DNA of 64,000 bases from Prolixibacteraceae bacterium (GCA_019459485.1 JAIBEZ010000077.1:18278-82277); one strand, 5' to 3'. Counted from the first letter of the stretch, positions 1-10,009 are shown. Notes: a model not told the origin generated them from the sequence alone. Numbers and translations: made by a program.

Positions 1-1309
1 CAATACGCAGACTGGTGGTGTCCTTACCAATTCGCAAAGGTTTATTGATGAAACCGTTCAACTCTGTCTGACCGGCGCGGTAACCGGTAAGGTAAATTCG
101 TCCGTCGGCCTCCCACTGCCAGAATTTTCCTTCATTCCTGAATAATCCACCACCTACAAACGTATTCGATTGCTTTTCAGGATAATATTTCCCGGGAGCT
201 GAAAACAGGTACCAAAGCTGATCATTGCCGATGTATGCGCGTTTTCCGAAAGTATATTTCCGGTCAGGGGCTTCATAAATCTTGATTTGAAAAATATTGG
301 TCAGACGAGTGTATTTCAAGCTATCGTTGGTACTGATGGTATCAATAAATGCATTTTCAAAGAAATTTTGTGCATTGTCTTTGGTAAACTTGCGTTTGTT
401 GCCCGAATATTCAAGTTCATGAATAAACCCAACCCTTGGAATAAATGCGTCAACAATATATTCAGCGCTATCGGCTTCCACCGTTTTTCCCAGCCGGTAT
501 TCGTTCGATGTGTAAAAATTATTGTTCTGTATTTTATTTACAGCATCGTCCATTTTGACCGTGTAATCCTCAGTTTTATTGTTCTCGCTGACGGCTGCAA
601 TCCCGCCATTTTCCTGCCCTTGCAAACGATTAAAAATAATGTTTGAATGAGAAACAAATGCATTTGAATTGTAGGATGTTACAATTCCAATGTTGTGAAA
701 TTTATTCTCCTGCTTTGGATACTGCCCCTGCGACCGCGTTTGATTGTAAATAAATTCGAAATTGAGTTTTTGATTTACATTTTGCGAATGAATAACATTG
801 AACCTCGTTTCATTCTTCGAACTTCGGTTTTCACTTTGCGTGTAATCCAAAACCGTATAAGGTGTTGTGGTATTAAAGTATTGAATTTGCGAAGGAGTGA
901 GCCAGTAAGCATCGAACGAGCGGGCAAAATAAAAATCGGAATTGAATTTGCGTTTTAGAAAGTCGTTTGTCTGGTAGGCGCCACCGTTGTTTCCGGTAAA
1001 AATATTGCTGATGGTGCGTTGCTCAAACGGATGATAAACATGAAAAAACGAAAGCGTCGTATCCAATTCCGAAGGATCCATTCTTGCACCCTGATCGGTT
1101 AATTCCCAGACCTTTATAACGGATGGAATACTTGGTTTTTTAGCTTGTTCTTCCGATTCTTCAGTCGATTGATTGGCAGCATCGGTGTTACTTCCGGTAT
1201 TTCCCCCCATTGTACGACCGGAAGGTAAACCTCCGGGTCTCACTTGCGCATTGGCCTGAATAACAATCAGAAACACTGCTAAAACTATGTAAATGTATTT
1301 TCCAGACAT
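1..1309 (-). CDS. Putative porin (Porin_10 family), 3' end cut by window edge
   Basis: The frame is open from the ATG at 1309 to the window edge (436 codons seen; the C-terminus is missing). The product starts with a signal peptide (hydrophobic core near residues 5-18, likely cut after 'IQANA'), then a Gln/Ser/Glu-rich linker, then a long region rich in aromatic and polar strands ('LDTTLSFFHVYHPFEQ', 'FYFARSFDAYWLTP', 'FVSHSNIIFNRLQGQENGG'). This layout matches the Bacteroidota 'putative porin' family (Porin_10, usually 600-700 residues), predicted outer-membrane beta-barrels of unknown substrate. The family call rests on motif memory, not a search. It is divergent from parE, with promoters for both in the 1310-1566 gap. 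Confidence 0.75.
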   Translation of the reverse strand, partial: MSGKYIYIVLAVFLIVIQANAQVRPGGLPSGRTMGGNTGSNTDAANQSTEESEEQAKKPSIPSVIKVWELTDQGARMDPSELDTTLSFFHVYHPFEQRTISNIFTGNNGGAYQTNDFLKRKFNSDFYFARSFDAYWLTPSQIQYFNTTTPYTVLDYTQSENRSSKNETRFNVIHSQNVNQKLNFEFIYNQTRSQGQYPKQENKFHNIGIVTSYNSNAFVSHSNIIFNRLQGQENGGIAAVSENNKTEDYTVKMDDAVNKIQNNNFYTSNEYRLGKTVEADSAEYIVDAFIPRVGFIHELEYSGNKRKFTKDNAQNFFENAFIDTISTNDSLKYTRLTNIFQIKIYEAPDRKYTFGKRAYIGNDQLWYLFSAPGKYYPEKQSNTFVGGGLFRNEGKFWQWEADGRIYLTGYRAGQTELNGFINKPLRIGKDTTSLRI

Positions 1310-1316
1310 GTAGGCG

Positions 1317-1346
1317 CAAAGATAATTAAATATGATACCCCGTCAA
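1317..1346 (-). promoter_or_regulatory. Bacteroidota-type promoter of the porin gene
   Basis: On the minus strand TTG (1346-1344) is followed after 19 bases by TATCTTTG (1324-1317), matching TTG-N17-23-TAnnTTTG. The expected transcription start falls within a few bases of the ATG at 1309, so the mRNA would be almost leaderless. Confidence 0.6.
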
Positions 1347-1538
1347 TAATTGTCAATAAAAGAAACATGGCTTTAAACAGGAATAAAAAACCCTGATGTA
1401 AACATGTAAACCAAACGGATAATTGTCGGAAATATGATTTTATTCTATGCTAAAAAGTGTATTATTTGAAGAAGTTTTCAACCAATTGTTGTTAATTATT
1501 GGTTGAGACAGTTTAGATGAATCCACTTTTGTTTTCTT

Positions 1539-1546
1539 TATATTTG
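1539..1546 (+). promoter_or_regulatory. -7 box of the parE promoter
   Basis: TATATTTG fits the Bacteroidota -7 consensus TAnnTTTG; the -33 element is weak (TTTA near 1512). The box overlaps the GTG at 1546, so transcription would begin near 1552 and that GTG cannot be the start codon. This supports the ATG at 1567. Confidence 0.55.
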
Positions 1547-1566
1547 TGCCAAATTGCAAAAAGAAT

Positions 1567-3399
1567 ATGGTCTCGAATTACGATGAAGGTTCAATAATAA
1601 CGCTTGACTGGCAGGAACATATACGGAAACGCCCTGGTATGTACATCGGCAAACTGGGAGATGGCACAGCAGGTGACGATGGAATTTATGTTTTACTGAA
1701 GGAAGTAGTTGACAACTCCATCGATGAATTTATGATGGGGAACGGAAAGAAGATTGAAATACATGTCAGCGATGAACTGGTGACCATCCGCGATTTTGGT
1801 CGTGGTGTGCCACTCGGAAAATTGCTCGACGTTGCTTCGAAAATGAACACCGGGGCAAAATACGATTCCGAAGTTTTTAAAAAGTCGGTCGGGTTGAATG
1901 GTGTTGGGATTAAAGCTGTGAATGCTTTGTCGAGCCACTTTTTAATCAAATCGTTTCGCGAAGGCGAGGTGAAAGAAATCAGTTTCAGCGAAGGAATTCT
2001 GAAAGAAGAAAACGATGTGGCACAAACCGATCAGCCAAACGGAACTTACGTAGCTTTCACTCCTGATCTTAAGATATTTAAAGGTTATCATTATATCGAC
2101 GATTATGTGGTCAATATGATGAAAACCTATTCGTTCCTGAATTGCGGACTTGTAATGGAGTTCAACGGAGAGAAATTTCATTCGAAAAACGGATTGAAAG
2201 ATTTGCTCGAAGAATATCAGGAATCTGAATCACTGTATCCGGTTATTCACCTGAAAAACGGCGACATCGAGGTTGCCATCACCCACGGAAATCAATACGG
2301 CGAAGATTATTACTCGTTTGTAAACGGACAGCACACCACACAGGGCGGAACCCATCTGGTGGCTTTTCGCGAAGCCATTGTAAAAACGATCCGCGACTTT
2401 TATAAAAAGGATTTCGATCCATCCGACATCCGCGCTTCCATTGTGGCAGCCATCAGCATAAAAGTGGAAGAACCTGTTTTCGAATCGCAAACCAAAACAA
2501 AACTTGGCTCGAAAGACATTGGCCCCAACGGCCCGAGCGTGAGAAATTTCGTCGCGAATTTCGTTCAGAAAGAACTCGACAATTACCTGCACAAAAATCC
2601 GGATGTTTCCGAAGTATTGCTGCGGCGAATTCAGGAATCGGAACGGGAACGCAAGGCCATTTCAGGAATTAAAAAACTGGCCAAACAACGCTCGAAAAAA
2701 GCAAACCTGCACAACCGAAAACTGCGCGATTGCCGTGTCCACCTGAACAGTACACACGAAGCGCGGGAAAATTCGTCCATTTTTATTACTGAAGGAGATT
2801 CGGCCAGTGGTTCGATCACCAAATCGCGCGACGTGAATTTACAGGCTGTGTTTAGCCTGAAAGGAAAACCGCTGAACACTTACGGACTGACAAAAAAAGT
2901 GGTTTACGAGAACGAAGAGTTCAACCTGTTGCAGGCCGCTCTGAACATTGAAGATAGCATGGACGATTTGCGCTACAACAAGGTAATTATCGCCACCGAT
3001 GCCGACGTTGACGGAATGCACATCCGCCTGTTGCTCATCACTTTTTTCCTGCAATTTTTTCCTGAAGTAATACGAAGAGGCCATCTGTATATTTTTCAAA
3101 CACCGCTTTTCAGGGTTCGGAACAAGAAAGTAACGCACTATTGCTACAACGAAGAAGAACGTGTTTCGGCCATCACGAAACTTGGCAAAACCGCCGAAAT
3201 AACCCGGTTCAAAGGTTTGGGCGAGATTTCTCCTGATGAATTCAAAAATTTCATAGGACCAGATATTCGACTTGATCCAATTCTGATGAAGAAACATGAA
3301 TCGGTATCTCAAATGCTTGAATTTTACATGGGAAAAAATACTCCTGAACGTCAGGACTTTATTATTGACAATCTGTATGTAGAAAAGGACGATTTCTAA
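1567..3399 (+). CDS. parE: DNA topoisomerase IV subunit B (ATPase subunit)
   Basis: ParE binds and hydrolyses ATP to drive strand passage by topoisomerase IV, which decatenates daughter chromosomes. The GHKL ATPase motifs are visible ('[10 protein letters not shown]', 'GRGVPLGK', '[13 protein letters not shown]'), then the transducer domain, then the Toprim metal-binding signature ('TEGDSASGS', '[10 protein letters not shown]') and a C-terminal '[10 protein letters not shown]'. The roughly 610-residue length fits ParE/GyrB without the gyrase insert. The start is set at the ATG at 1567 because a promoter box overlaps the upstream in-frame GTG. parC follows 66 bp downstream on the same strand, so the two probably form one operon. 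ParE rather than GyrB is inferred mainly from this pairing. Confidence 0.93.
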   Translation: MVSNYDEGSIITLDWQEHIRKRPGMYIGKLGDGTAGDDGIYVLLKEVVDNSIDEFMMGNGKKIEIHVSDELVTIRDFGRGVPLGKLLDVASKMNTGAKYDSEVFKKSVGLNGVGIKAVNALSSHFLIKSFREGEVKEISFSEGILKEENDVAQTDQPNGTYVAFTPDLKIFKGYHYIDDYVVNMMKTYSFLNCGLVMEFNGEKFHSKNGLKDLLEEYQESESLYPVIHLKNGDIEVAITHGNQYGEDYYSFVNGQHTTQGGTHLVAFREAIVKTIRDFYKKDFDPSDIRASIVAAISIKVEEPVFESQTKTKLGSKDIGPNGPSVRNFVANFVQKELDNYLHKNPDVSEVLLRRIQESERERKAISGIKKLAKQRSKKANLHNRKLRDCRVHLNSTHEARENSSIFITEGDSASGSITKSRDVNLQAVFSLKGKPLNTYGLTKKVVYENEEFNLLQAALNIEDSMDDLRYNKVIIATDADVDGMHIRLLLITFFLQFFPEVIRRGHLYIFQTPLFRVRNKKVTHYCYNEEERVSAITKLGKTAEITRFKGLGEISPDEFKNFIGPDIRLDPILMKKHESVSQMLEFYMGKNTPERQDFIIDNLYVEKDDF

Positions 3400-3465
3400 A
3401 AGGTGAGATACTGAGCGGATGACTTTGAGTCACCCACTCAGTAAAAATTATTGTAATTAGCTAAA

Positions 3466-6111
3466 ATGACTGAAGAAAATACCAACAAGGAAGAATTCCA
3501 GAAGGAAGAAAAAAAAGACGGCATTATTTATTTGTCGGGAATGTACCAGCAATGGTTTCTTGATTATGCTTCGTATGTTATTCTTGAACGCGCGGTTCCC
3601 TATGTTGAGGATGGTTTAAAGCCGGTTCAGCGGAGGATTTTGCATGCCATGAATATGATGGACGACGGACGCTTCAACAAAGTGGCCAACATCATCGGTC
3701 AAACCATGCAGTACCATCCGCATGGCGACGCATCCATTGGCGATGCCCTCGTTCAGCTCGGGCAAAAGGATTTACTGATCGATGCGCAGGGAAACTGGGG
3801 AAATATTCTCACGGGCGACAGCTCGGCAGCTCCCCGATACATAGAAGCACGCTTGTCGAAATTTGCACTTGATGTTGTTTTCAATCCTAAAACGACCAAA
3901 TGGAAATTATCTTATGACGGACGTAATCGGGAACCAATCGCACTTCCGGTGAAATTTCCGTTATTGCTGGCCCAGGGAGTTGAAGGGATTGCCGTTGGAT
4001 TGGCCTGCAAAATACTGCCCCACAATTTTATTGAATTGGTTGATGCATCCATCGCTTATCTGCGTGGCGAAGACTTTGAATTATATCCTGATTTTCCGAC
4101 CGGTGGATCCGGCGATTTCTCGCGTTACAACGACGGAATACGCGGCGCTTCGATTAAAGTCAGAGCTAAAATTGAAAAGAAAGACAGCAAAACGCTGGTC
4201 GTAACTGAAGTTCCATTTGGAAGAACTACTTCTACACTGATCGAATCCATCATCAAGGCCAACGACAAGGGAAAAATTAAGATTCGCAAGATTGACGACA
4301 ACACCTCCGATAAAGTGGAAATTCTTATCCATCTGATTCCCGGAATGTCGTCGGACAAAACCATCGATGCATTGTTTGCCTTTACCGATTGTGAAATATC
4401 CATTTCGCCCAACAGCGCAACTATACAGGATGACAAACCTAAATTTATCGGTGTCAGCGAAATCCTGAAAATAAATACCGACCAGACAGTTGCCCTGCTG
4501 AAACTTGAACTCGAAATAAAAAAGGCAGAACTGGAAGAAGCCTGGCATTTTTCATCGCTCGAAAAAATATTCATCGAAGAGCGCATTTACAAAGACAAAG
4601 AGTTTGAAGATTCGGCAAACATGGATGAGGCAATCGATCATATTGATTTTCGCCTTACGCCATGGAAACCAAAGCTAAAACGGGAAGTTACCCGCGAAGA
4701 TATTTTGCGCCTGATGGAAATCAAAATGGCGCGCATCCTGAAATTCAATACCGACAAGGCCAACGATCATTTGCTGGCCATTGAAGAAGAGATTGAAGCA
4801 ATCAATAAAAATATCCTGAATATTATTCCATTTACGATTGCCTGGTACGAACGCCTCCGCACGAAATACGGAAAAGGCCGCGAACGTCGCACCGAAATCA
4901 GGAATTTTGAAAATATTGTGGCTTCAAAAGTGGTGGTGGCAAACGAAAAACTCTACATCGACCGGGTGGAAGGTTTTATGGGAACCAGCCTCAAAAAAGC
5001 CGAATACATTTGCGATTGCTCCGACATGGACGATGTGATCGTTTTCAGGAAAGACGGAACCTACATTGTTTCAAAGGTTTCGGAAAAGGCATTCATCGGA
5101 AAAAACCTTTTGCACATTGCCATCTTCAAGAAAAACGACAACCGCACCATTTACAACGTGGTGTATCGCGACGGCAAAAACGGGTTTATTTACATGAAGC
5201 GTGTGGCTGTAACCGGCGTCACCCGCGACAAGGAATACGATCTGACACAGGGAACTCCAGGTTCACGCATTCTGTATTTCAGCGAAAATCCGAATGGCGA
5301 AGCCGAAGTTTTGCGCGTAACCCTGAAGCCTAAACCGCGCATCAAAAAGCTGATTTTTGAAGTTGATTTTGGCGAACTGGCCATCAAAGGACGTGCTTCT
5401 ATGGGCAATATCATGACCAAGAACGAAATACATAAAATAGCACTGAAGGAAAAAGGAGTTTCAACACTTGGCGGACGCAAAATTTGGTTCGACGAAGACG
5501 TTCGGAGGCTTAATTCCGACAATCGCGGCAAGTTCCTCGGCGAATTCAGCGCCGACGACATGATTCTGGTCATCTATAAAAACGGTGATTATCTGTTGTG
5601 CAATTTTGATTTGTCGAACCATTTCAACGACGGCATTTTGCTCATCGAAAAATACAATCCGGATAAGGTACTTACAGCTGTTTATTTTGACGCCGAACAG
5701 GGCTACTATTACGTGAAACGTTTCCCGATAGATGAAACACAGAAGGAAGTTGGGTTCATCGGCGAATTCCCAGAGAACAAACTCTACAGTTATACCTGGG
5801 TGGGACATCCACGCTTGGAGCTTGAGTTTGGCGGCAAGAACGAAGGTCGGGAACCTGAAATTATTGATGTAGCCGAATTTATCGGGGTAAAATCGCACAA
5901 GGCCAAAGGCAAGCGTCTTTCGACTTATGAAATAAAAAAAATAAACGAGTTGGAACCGGTTATTTCTGACGAAGAAGTGGCTGAAGAACCTGTTGAAGAA
6001 GTGAAGAATCCGGACATCGTAATTCCGGATCTTGAAGATTTGCTGTTTGGAACCGACAAGCCAACCAATGGAGATGAACCGCCGCCAAATCAGATGGAAA
6101 TTGAGTTCTGA
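3466..6111 (+). CDS. parC: DNA topoisomerase IV subunit A (breakage-reunion subunit)
   Basis: ParC cuts and rejoins DNA within topoisomerase IV. The winged-helix core begins near residue 30 ('ASYVILERAVPYVEDG', 'DGLKPVQRRILHAM'). The catalytic tyrosine lies in 'SAAPRYIEARLSKFA' and the quinolone-determining region in 'HPHGDASIGDAL'. A coiled-coil tower and DNA gate follow; from about residue 490 there is a beta-pinwheel-like C-terminal domain, then an acidic Glu/Pro-rich tail. At 881 residues it has the long form usual in Bacteroidota. The GyrA-box typical of gyrase was not seen, which supports ParC. It is co-directional with parE 66 bp upstream. Confidence 0.93.
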   Translation: MTEENTNKEEFQKEEKKDGIIYLSGMYQQWFLDYASYVILERAVPYVEDGLKPVQRRILHAMNMMDDGRFNKVANIIGQTMQYHPHGDASIGDALVQLGQKDLLIDAQGNWGNILTGDSSAAPRYIEARLSKFALDVVFNPKTTKWKLSYDGRNREPIALPVKFPLLLAQGVEGIAVGLACKILPHNFIELVDASIAYLRGEDFELYPDFPTGGSGDFSRYNDGIRGASIKVRAKIEKKDSKTLVVTEVPFGRTTSTLIESIIKANDKGKIKIRKIDDNTSDKVEILIHLIPGMSSDKTIDALFAFTDCEISISPNSATIQDDKPKFIGVSEILKINTDQTVALLKLELEIKKAELEEAWHFSSLEKIFIEERIYKDKEFEDSANMDEAIDHIDFRLTPWKPKLKREVTREDILRLMEIKMARILKFNTDKANDHLLAIEEEIEAINKNILNIIPFTIAWYERLRTKYGKGRERRTEIRNFENIVASKVVVANEKLYIDRVEGFMGTSLKKAEYICDCSDMDDVIVFRKDGTYIVSKVSEKAFIGKNLLHIAIFKKNDNRTIYNVVYRDGKNGFIYMKRVAVTGVTRDKEYDLTQGTPGSRILYFSENPNGEAEVLRVTLKPKPRIKKLIFEVDFGELAIKGRASMGNIMTKNEIHKIALKEKGVSTLGGRKIWFDEDVRRLNSDNRGKFLGEFSADDMILVIYKNGDYLLCNFDLSNHFNDGILLIEKYNPDKVLTAVYFDAEQGYYYVKRFPIDETQKEVGFIGEFPENKLYSYTWVGHPRLELEFGGKNEGREPEIIDVAEFIGVKSHKAKGKRLSTYEIKKINELEPVISDEEVAEEPVEEVKNPDIVIPDLEDLLFGTDKPTNGDEPPPNQMEIEF

Positions 6112-6130
6112 CGAATGAGTTTATTTTGAT

Positions 6131-6239
6131 GGAATATCCAATGTCCAATATTGAATAACCAATATCCAATAAAAAAAAAGAAATTCGACAAAGATAGACA
6201 AAGCGGAACTTGAAACTTTGAACTTGAAACCTGGAACTG
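6131..6239. repeat. Two short degenerate repeats in the parC-aroK gap
   Basis: 6131-6170 repeats the word AATATCCAAT and variants three times. 6205-6239 repeats GGAACTTGAAAC-like words; the same family recurs at 29783-29814 upstream of rsmE. They look like non-coding dispersed repeats. Confidence 0.6.
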
Positions 6240-6243
6240 TAAA

Positions 6244-6750
6244 ATGCGAATATACTTAATCGGCTACATGGGATGCGGAAAAACGACTTTGGGACGAAAG
6301 CTGGCCGCTACTTTAAACCTTACTTTTGTTGATCTGGATACTTTTCTGGAAGAGAAATATTTCCGCACAATTCCACAAATTTTCAAAGAGGAAGGCGAAG
6401 CTGAATTTCGCAGGAAAGAGCAAAATGTATTGCATGAAGTTTCCACTTTCGATGATGTAATTGTGGCAACAGGTGGCGGCGCTCCCTGTTTTTTCGACAA
6501 CATGGAAGTGATGAATACTACCGGTTTCTGTATTTTTCTGGATGTGGATACCGATTCGCTGGTCAGCCGCCTGATTCATGCAAAAACAGAACGCCCGATC
6601 ATCAAAGGTAAATCGCTGGAAGAATTGAAACTATTCATTGAAGAGATGATGCTGAAACGGCGTCCCTACTACGAAAAAGCAAGGTACATTTTGAAAGGCA
6701 GCGAAATTAAACCTGAACAGGTTCTTGAGATTGTAAAAAATCACGACTGA
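6244..6750 (+). CDS. aroK: Shikimate kinase
   Basis: The enzyme phosphorylates shikimate to shikimate-3-phosphate with ATP in the chorismate pathway. The Walker A loop is at the very N-terminus ('GYMGCGKTTLGRKLA'), followed by shikimate-binding residues in 'FVDLDTFLEEK' and 'EAEFRRKE', the glycine-rich 'ATGGGAPCF' motif, and the adenine/lid region 'RPIIKGKSLEEL' and 'RRPYYEKARYIL'. The 168-residue length is normal. The start is the first ATG, directly at the P-loop beta strand. Its 3' end overlaps the convergent miaA by 10 bp, so the two transcripts have overlapping tails. Confidence 0.92.
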   Translation: MRIYLIGYMGCGKTTLGRKLAATLNLTFVDLDTFLEEKYFRTIPQIFKEEGEAEFRRKEQNVLHEVSTFDDVIVATGGGAPCFFDNMEVMNTTGFCIFLDVDTDSLVSRLIHAKTERPIIKGKSLEELKLFIEEMMLKRRPYYEKARYILKGSEIKPEQVLEIVKNHD

Positions 6751-7676
6751 GGATTGTTGTACCACTCCAGAATCCGCTCAAGCTTCTCATCCAAAGGCAT
6801 ATATCCATCGAGCCAATTTATTTCAATGCCTTGTTTTTCCATTCTCCGGAACCAGGTCATCTGCCGTTTGGCAAACTGGTGAATGGCAACATTTAATCCG
6901 TCAAACATTTGCTGAAAAGTGAGTTTCCCCATCAGATGCTGTGTCATGTATTTGTATTCCAGACCGTAATAAGTCAATTGTTCCGGAGTTAATCCGCTGT
7001 CGAGCAAACGCTGCACTTCGTCCAGCATTCCATCTTTCAACCGCTGTTTCAATCTGATAGTGATCCTTTTCCTGCGCGAATCACGGTCGAATTTCACCCC
7101 AACCACCAAACTCTTTATGTCCGGCATTCCCGTATCAATTTCAGGATGAGTTAAATAGTACTCTTCAATTTCGATGGCACGAATTGCCCGTTTTGAACTT
7201 TCAGTATCGGTTTGATTGTGCAGGTAATTTTTGTACGATCTCAAAATTCCGGTCAGTTCCCAAAGCAATTTGTCATCCAGACTTTCGCGCAACGCTTCGT
7301 TTACCGGAACCTGAATCAGTTTGTAGTTTTTCAGGATGGCTTCCAGGTACAAGCCACTTCCACCGCACATTACTGCAAGTTTGCCCCGATTGGTTACATC
7401 ATCAAAAATCTTTAAAAAATCTTTCTGGTATTCATACACATTGTATTCGTATCCCGCGTCAACAATGTCAATCAGGTGGTAAGGAACCGGTTTCCCGTCC
7501 ACCAAATAATCGGCGTAATCTTTACCGGTTCCCAGGTCCATTCCGCGATAAACCTGACGCGAATCGGCAGAAATGACTTCTCCACCGAGTACCGATGCGA
7601 CTTTGGCGGCCACAGCCGTTTTTCCTGAAGCGGTTGGACCAAGAATGGTAATGAGATTGTATTTTTCGTTGTGCAT
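6741..7676 (-). CDS. miaA: tRNA dimethylallyltransferase
   Basis: MiaA transfers a dimethylallyl group to N6 of A37 in tRNAs reading UNN codons. The P-loop is 'GPTASGKTAVAAKVA', followed by the family signature 'ISADSRQVYRGMDLGTGK', the catalytic-channel motif 'YHLIDIVDAGYEYNVYEY', 'VMCGGSGLYLEAIL', and the C-terminal tRNA-binding 'RQMTWFRR' segment. The 311-residue length is typical. The gene is convergent with aroK, overlapping by 10 bp, and divergent from the Fic gene at 7754. Confidence 0.93.
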   Translation of the reverse strand: MHNEKYNLITILGPTASGKTAVAAKVASVLGGEVISADSRQVYRGMDLGTGKDYADYLVDGKPVPYHLIDIVDAGYEYNVYEYQKDFLKIFDDVTNRGKLAVMCGGSGLYLEAILKNYKLIQVPVNEALRESLDDKLLWELTGILRSYKNYLHNQTDTESSKRAIRAIEIEEYYLTHPEIDTGMPDIKSLVVGVKFDRDSRRKRITIRLKQRLKDGMLDEVQRLLDSGLTPEQLTYYGLEYKYMTQHLMGKLTFQQMFDGLNVAIHQFAKRQMTWFRRMEKQGIEINWLDGYMPLDEKLERILEWYNNPQS

Positions 7677-7721
7677 GAATTCCTGGAATTTTAGAGACGC
7701 AAAAATACAGTTTTAAATTGT

Positions 7722-7729
7722 TAATTTTG
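7722..7729 (+). promoter_or_regulatory. -7 box upstream of the first fic gene
   Basis: TAATTTTG matches TAnnTTTG. It lies downstream of the alternative ATG at 7718, so transcription (near 7736) excludes that start and supports the ATG at 7754. No clear -33 TTG was found. Confidence 0.45.
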
Positions 7730-7753
7730 AATTCAAATTTTCCAATAAAGGCC

Positions 7754-8512
7754 ATGGACAAAGCAAAAATTGAAGCGTTGGTATTAGATTACGAGTTTCG
7801 CTCGAAAGGAATTATTGATTTCGGGAAATACTCGTATTATGCCATCACGCATCATTCAACCAGCATCGAAGGAAGTACGCTGACAGAATCGCAGGTTGTT
7901 AATTTGCTTGAATATGGCAAACCGGCAACAAATAAACCTTTTGATCATCATTTAATGGTGGTTGATCATTTTCATGCCTTGCAATTTGTGGTGGGAGAAG
8001 CCGAAAAAAAACGAAAGCTGAGTCCGGAATTCCTTCAGGAAATAAGTGCTTTGATGATGAAGAATACAGGAGCTGAAGTAAATACGGCTTTGGGAAATTA
8101 CAATATCGCCAGAGGCGAATTCCGCTTTGGTACGGTTCGGGCCGGAACAAGGACTTTCCCTGATTACAAAAAAGTGCCGGAAATGGTCGCTCAGCTTTGT
8201 AAGGAAACCAATGAAAAGCTGAATACAGCCGATACTTTTGCAGAAAAATGTGATCTGGCCTTTCATGTTCATTTTCAGTTGGTAAGCATTCATCCTTTTG
8301 GCGACGGAAATGGGCGAACATCAAGATTACTAATGAATTTTGTGCAGGCATATTTTGGATTGCCACTTTCGATCGTTTTTCAGCAGGATCGCATTCGCTA
8401 CATCAACGCACTTGAAGCTGCTCGGGCGAAAGAAACGGAACAACCGTTCTTCGATTTCATGTATTCACAATATTCCAAATTCCTGAAAAGGGAAATCGCA
8501 CAGTTAAAATAA
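7754..8512 (+). CDS. Fic family protein (probable AMP-transferase)
   Basis: Fic proteins usually transfer AMP from ATP to a target hydroxyl. The catalytic motif HPFxxGNGRxxR is intact ('IHPFGDGNGRTSRLL'). An inhibitory-helix motif of the (S/T)xxxE(G/N) type is near the N-terminus ('HSTSIEGSTLTE'), as in self-inhibited class II Fic proteins. The chosen ATG at 7754 gives 252 residues, has AAAGG just upstream, and lies after a promoter box. No separate antitoxin gene is adjacent, fitting self-inhibition in cis. The target is unknown. A second, unrelated-looking Fic gene sits 3.2 kb downstream. Confidence 0.85.
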   Translation: MDKAKIEALVLDYEFRSKGIIDFGKYSYYAITHHSTSIEGSTLTESQVVNLLEYGKPATNKPFDHHLMVVDHFHALQFVVGEAEKKRKLSPEFLQEISALMMKNTGAEVNTALGNYNIARGEFRFGTVRAGTRTFPDYKKVPEMVAQLCKETNEKLNTADTFAEKCDLAFHVHFQLVSIHPFGDGNGRTSRLLMNFVQAYFGLPLSIVFQQDRIRYINALEAARAKETEQPFFDFMYSQYSKFLKREIAQLK

Positions 8513-8534
8513 ATGGTTCGATTTGAAAGAAAAC

Positions 8535-8564
8535 TTTGAGTGATGCTTTAATAATGTATTTTTG
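8535..8564 (+). promoter_or_regulatory. smpB promoter
   Basis: TTTG (8535-8538), 18 bases, TATTTTTG (8557-8564): a full match to the Bacteroidota housekeeping promoter. The -7 box overlaps the TTG at 8562, so translation should start at the ATG at 8583. Confidence 0.7.
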
Positions 8565-8582
8565 CAAAGCAAATACAACAGA

Positions 8583-9041
8583 ATGGTACGCAAACAACAA
8601 AATATAAGCATCAAAAATAAAAAGGCATTCTTTGATTACGAGATCATTGAAAACTTTTATGCCGGCATACAACTGGCCGGAACCGAAATAAAATCAATAC
8701 GGGGAGCAAAAGCCAGCCTGGTAGATTCATACTGTTCTTTTGTGGGAACCCAATTGTACGTCAGGAACATGCACATTTCGGAATACGAATTGGGAACCTG
8801 TAACAACCACATTGCCAAACGCGACCGCAAACTACTGCTGCACAAGAAAGAACTGACTAAGATTCAGAAAAAAGCCAAAGAAGGCGGGATCACCATTGTA
8901 CCACTCAAACTTTTCATCAACGACCGCGGACTGGCCAAATTGGAAATTTCGCTTGCCAAAGGGAAAAAAACCTTCGACAAACGCGAAACCCTGAAACTGA
9001 AAGACGCAACAAGGGAAATGGACCGGGCAAGGAAGGAATAG
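8583..9041 (+). CDS. smpB: SsrA-binding protein SmpB
   Basis: SmpB binds tmRNA and carries it to stalled ribosomes for trans-translation. The oligonucleotide-binding fold signature is clear: '[20 protein letters not shown]' then '[18 protein letters not shown]', 'RNMHISEY', 'HDRKLLL'-like '[13 protein letters not shown]', and the basic C-terminal tail ('[13 protein letters not shown]', ending 'REMDRARKE') that folds in the mRNA channel. At 152 residues it is of normal length. The start at 8583 is fixed by the promoter. The ssrA gene itself was not seen in this window. Confidence 0.94.
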   Translation: MVRKQQNISIKNKKAFFDYEIIENFYAGIQLAGTEIKSIRGAKASLVDSYCSFVGTQLYVRNMHISEYELGTCNNHIAKRDRKLLLHKKELTKIQKKAKEGGITIVPLKLFINDRGLAKLEISLAKGKKTFDKRETLKLKDATREMDRARKE

Positions 9042-9042
9042 G

Positions 9043-9128
9043 CGGAAAGTCGGAAGACCGAAGACGGAAGACGGAAGACGGAAGACTGGAGTGCCGCTCC
9101 CTGAGCAGCGAAGCGTGTCGAAGGGAGC
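9043..9128. repeat. GGAAGAC microrepeat followed by a GCTCCCT hairpin
   Basis: 9043-9088 holds about six imperfect copies of the word CGGAAGAC. Right after it, GCTCCCT (9096-9102) faces AGGGAGC (9122-9128). The hairpin could act as an smpB terminator but has no T-run; it resembles the CCCTGAGC...TCGAAGGG repeats found between genes in many Bacteroidota. Confidence 0.6.
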
Positions 9129-9186
9129 CCCCGCTCCTCCGGATATACCTCCAAGTTGTTCGAAGCAGCTGATGCTTATGTGCAAT

Positions 9187-9978
9187 CTAGCAGATCATTT
9201 CAAAAGCCCCGCATTTAAAATCAGATTCATTGCGCTGATCGTTGCGGTTCATCAGGCAAAGCAGGTTTTCGTCCCAGTCGTCAATTTGGTGTTTCCGGCA
9301 AATGATACAAAGGCCGGGTACAGGTACCGAATCGGGGTCAATTTTGGTGCCATCGTCGTTATAGAAGCCGTTAATTCCTTCGCAATATTTCTTGATATTT
9401 TCCTCAAGATGCTCAAGTTCGTAGGCAAGCTCTTTCCAAACCATTTTTTCAAGTTGGCCTTGTTTGTAATCAAACCAGACTTGTCTGATGCTTGAGGTTT
9501 CAATAATATTTTTAAAATTGGCAAAAGGCTTGCGGTTATTCAGAGCATTCTGAAGTTTGTTCTTTAGGGTTTTGTCGTTTAGCTGGTCAATAAAACCTTC
9601 CATGATGCCAAACGATTCGTGTGATTCCCTGGGGTCAAATCTGATATACGTTTCCCAATCTTCATGTAAAAAGGTTTGTTGATCGCTGTCGGTACCGGTA
9701 TGCATCTTGTATTCATAAGGATCGTCGAGCATCGTCTTAGGTATCTCTTCTACTTCCAACGTTTCGGGATTAATGAAGCAAACCGATCCGCAATCGATAT
9801 TTTGGGCTATGGATTTAACCAGTTCACGATATTTTTCCGGAACTTTCGGTTCCTCTTCTATTGAATTTTCATAAATCTCTTCGAGTAGAAAATCAAGAAT
9901 TCTTTGAAGTTTTTCTTTATCCTCTTTTACAGAATGCAAAATGGGAAGTATTCCGTTTAACAGTTGCTGGGCATCCAT
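9187..9978 (-). CDS. UPF0158-like protein with C-terminal Cys cluster
   Basis: The central part (about residues 115-185, 'GIMEGFIDQLNDKTLKNKL' to 'FKNIIETSSIRQVWFDYK') resembles UPF0158 proteins, whose function is not known. The C-terminal 45 residues carry CxxC...C...C ('LCIICRKHQ', 'LLCLMNRNDQ', 'FKCGAFE'), a possible zinc knuckle. The N-terminal third is charged and helical. It lies 31 bp downstream of the 470-residue gene at 10010-11422 on the same strand, so the two are probably co-transcribed. Function is not assigned; the UPF0158 match is from pattern memory. Confidence 0.6.
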   Translation of the reverse strand: MDAQQLLNGILPILHSVKEDKEKLQRILDFLLEEIYENSIEEEPKVPEKYRELVKSIAQNIDCGSVCFINPETLEVEEIPKTMLDDPYEYKMHTGTDSDQQTFLHEDWETYIRFDPRESHESFGIMEGFIDQLNDKTLKNKLQNALNNRKPFANFKNIIETSSIRQVWFDYKQGQLEKMVWKELAYELEHLEENIKKYCEGINGFYNDDGTKIDPDSVPVPGLCIICRKHQIDDWDENLLCLMNRNDQRNESDFKCGAFEMIC

Positions 9979-10009
9979 AACGACAGTTTTAATTATTTTG
10001 AGAATAAAA

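Noticed and set aside
287..958. Plus-strand frames of 119 and 87 codons
   Set aside because: They are antisense to the clear porin gene, which has a signal peptide and family pattern.
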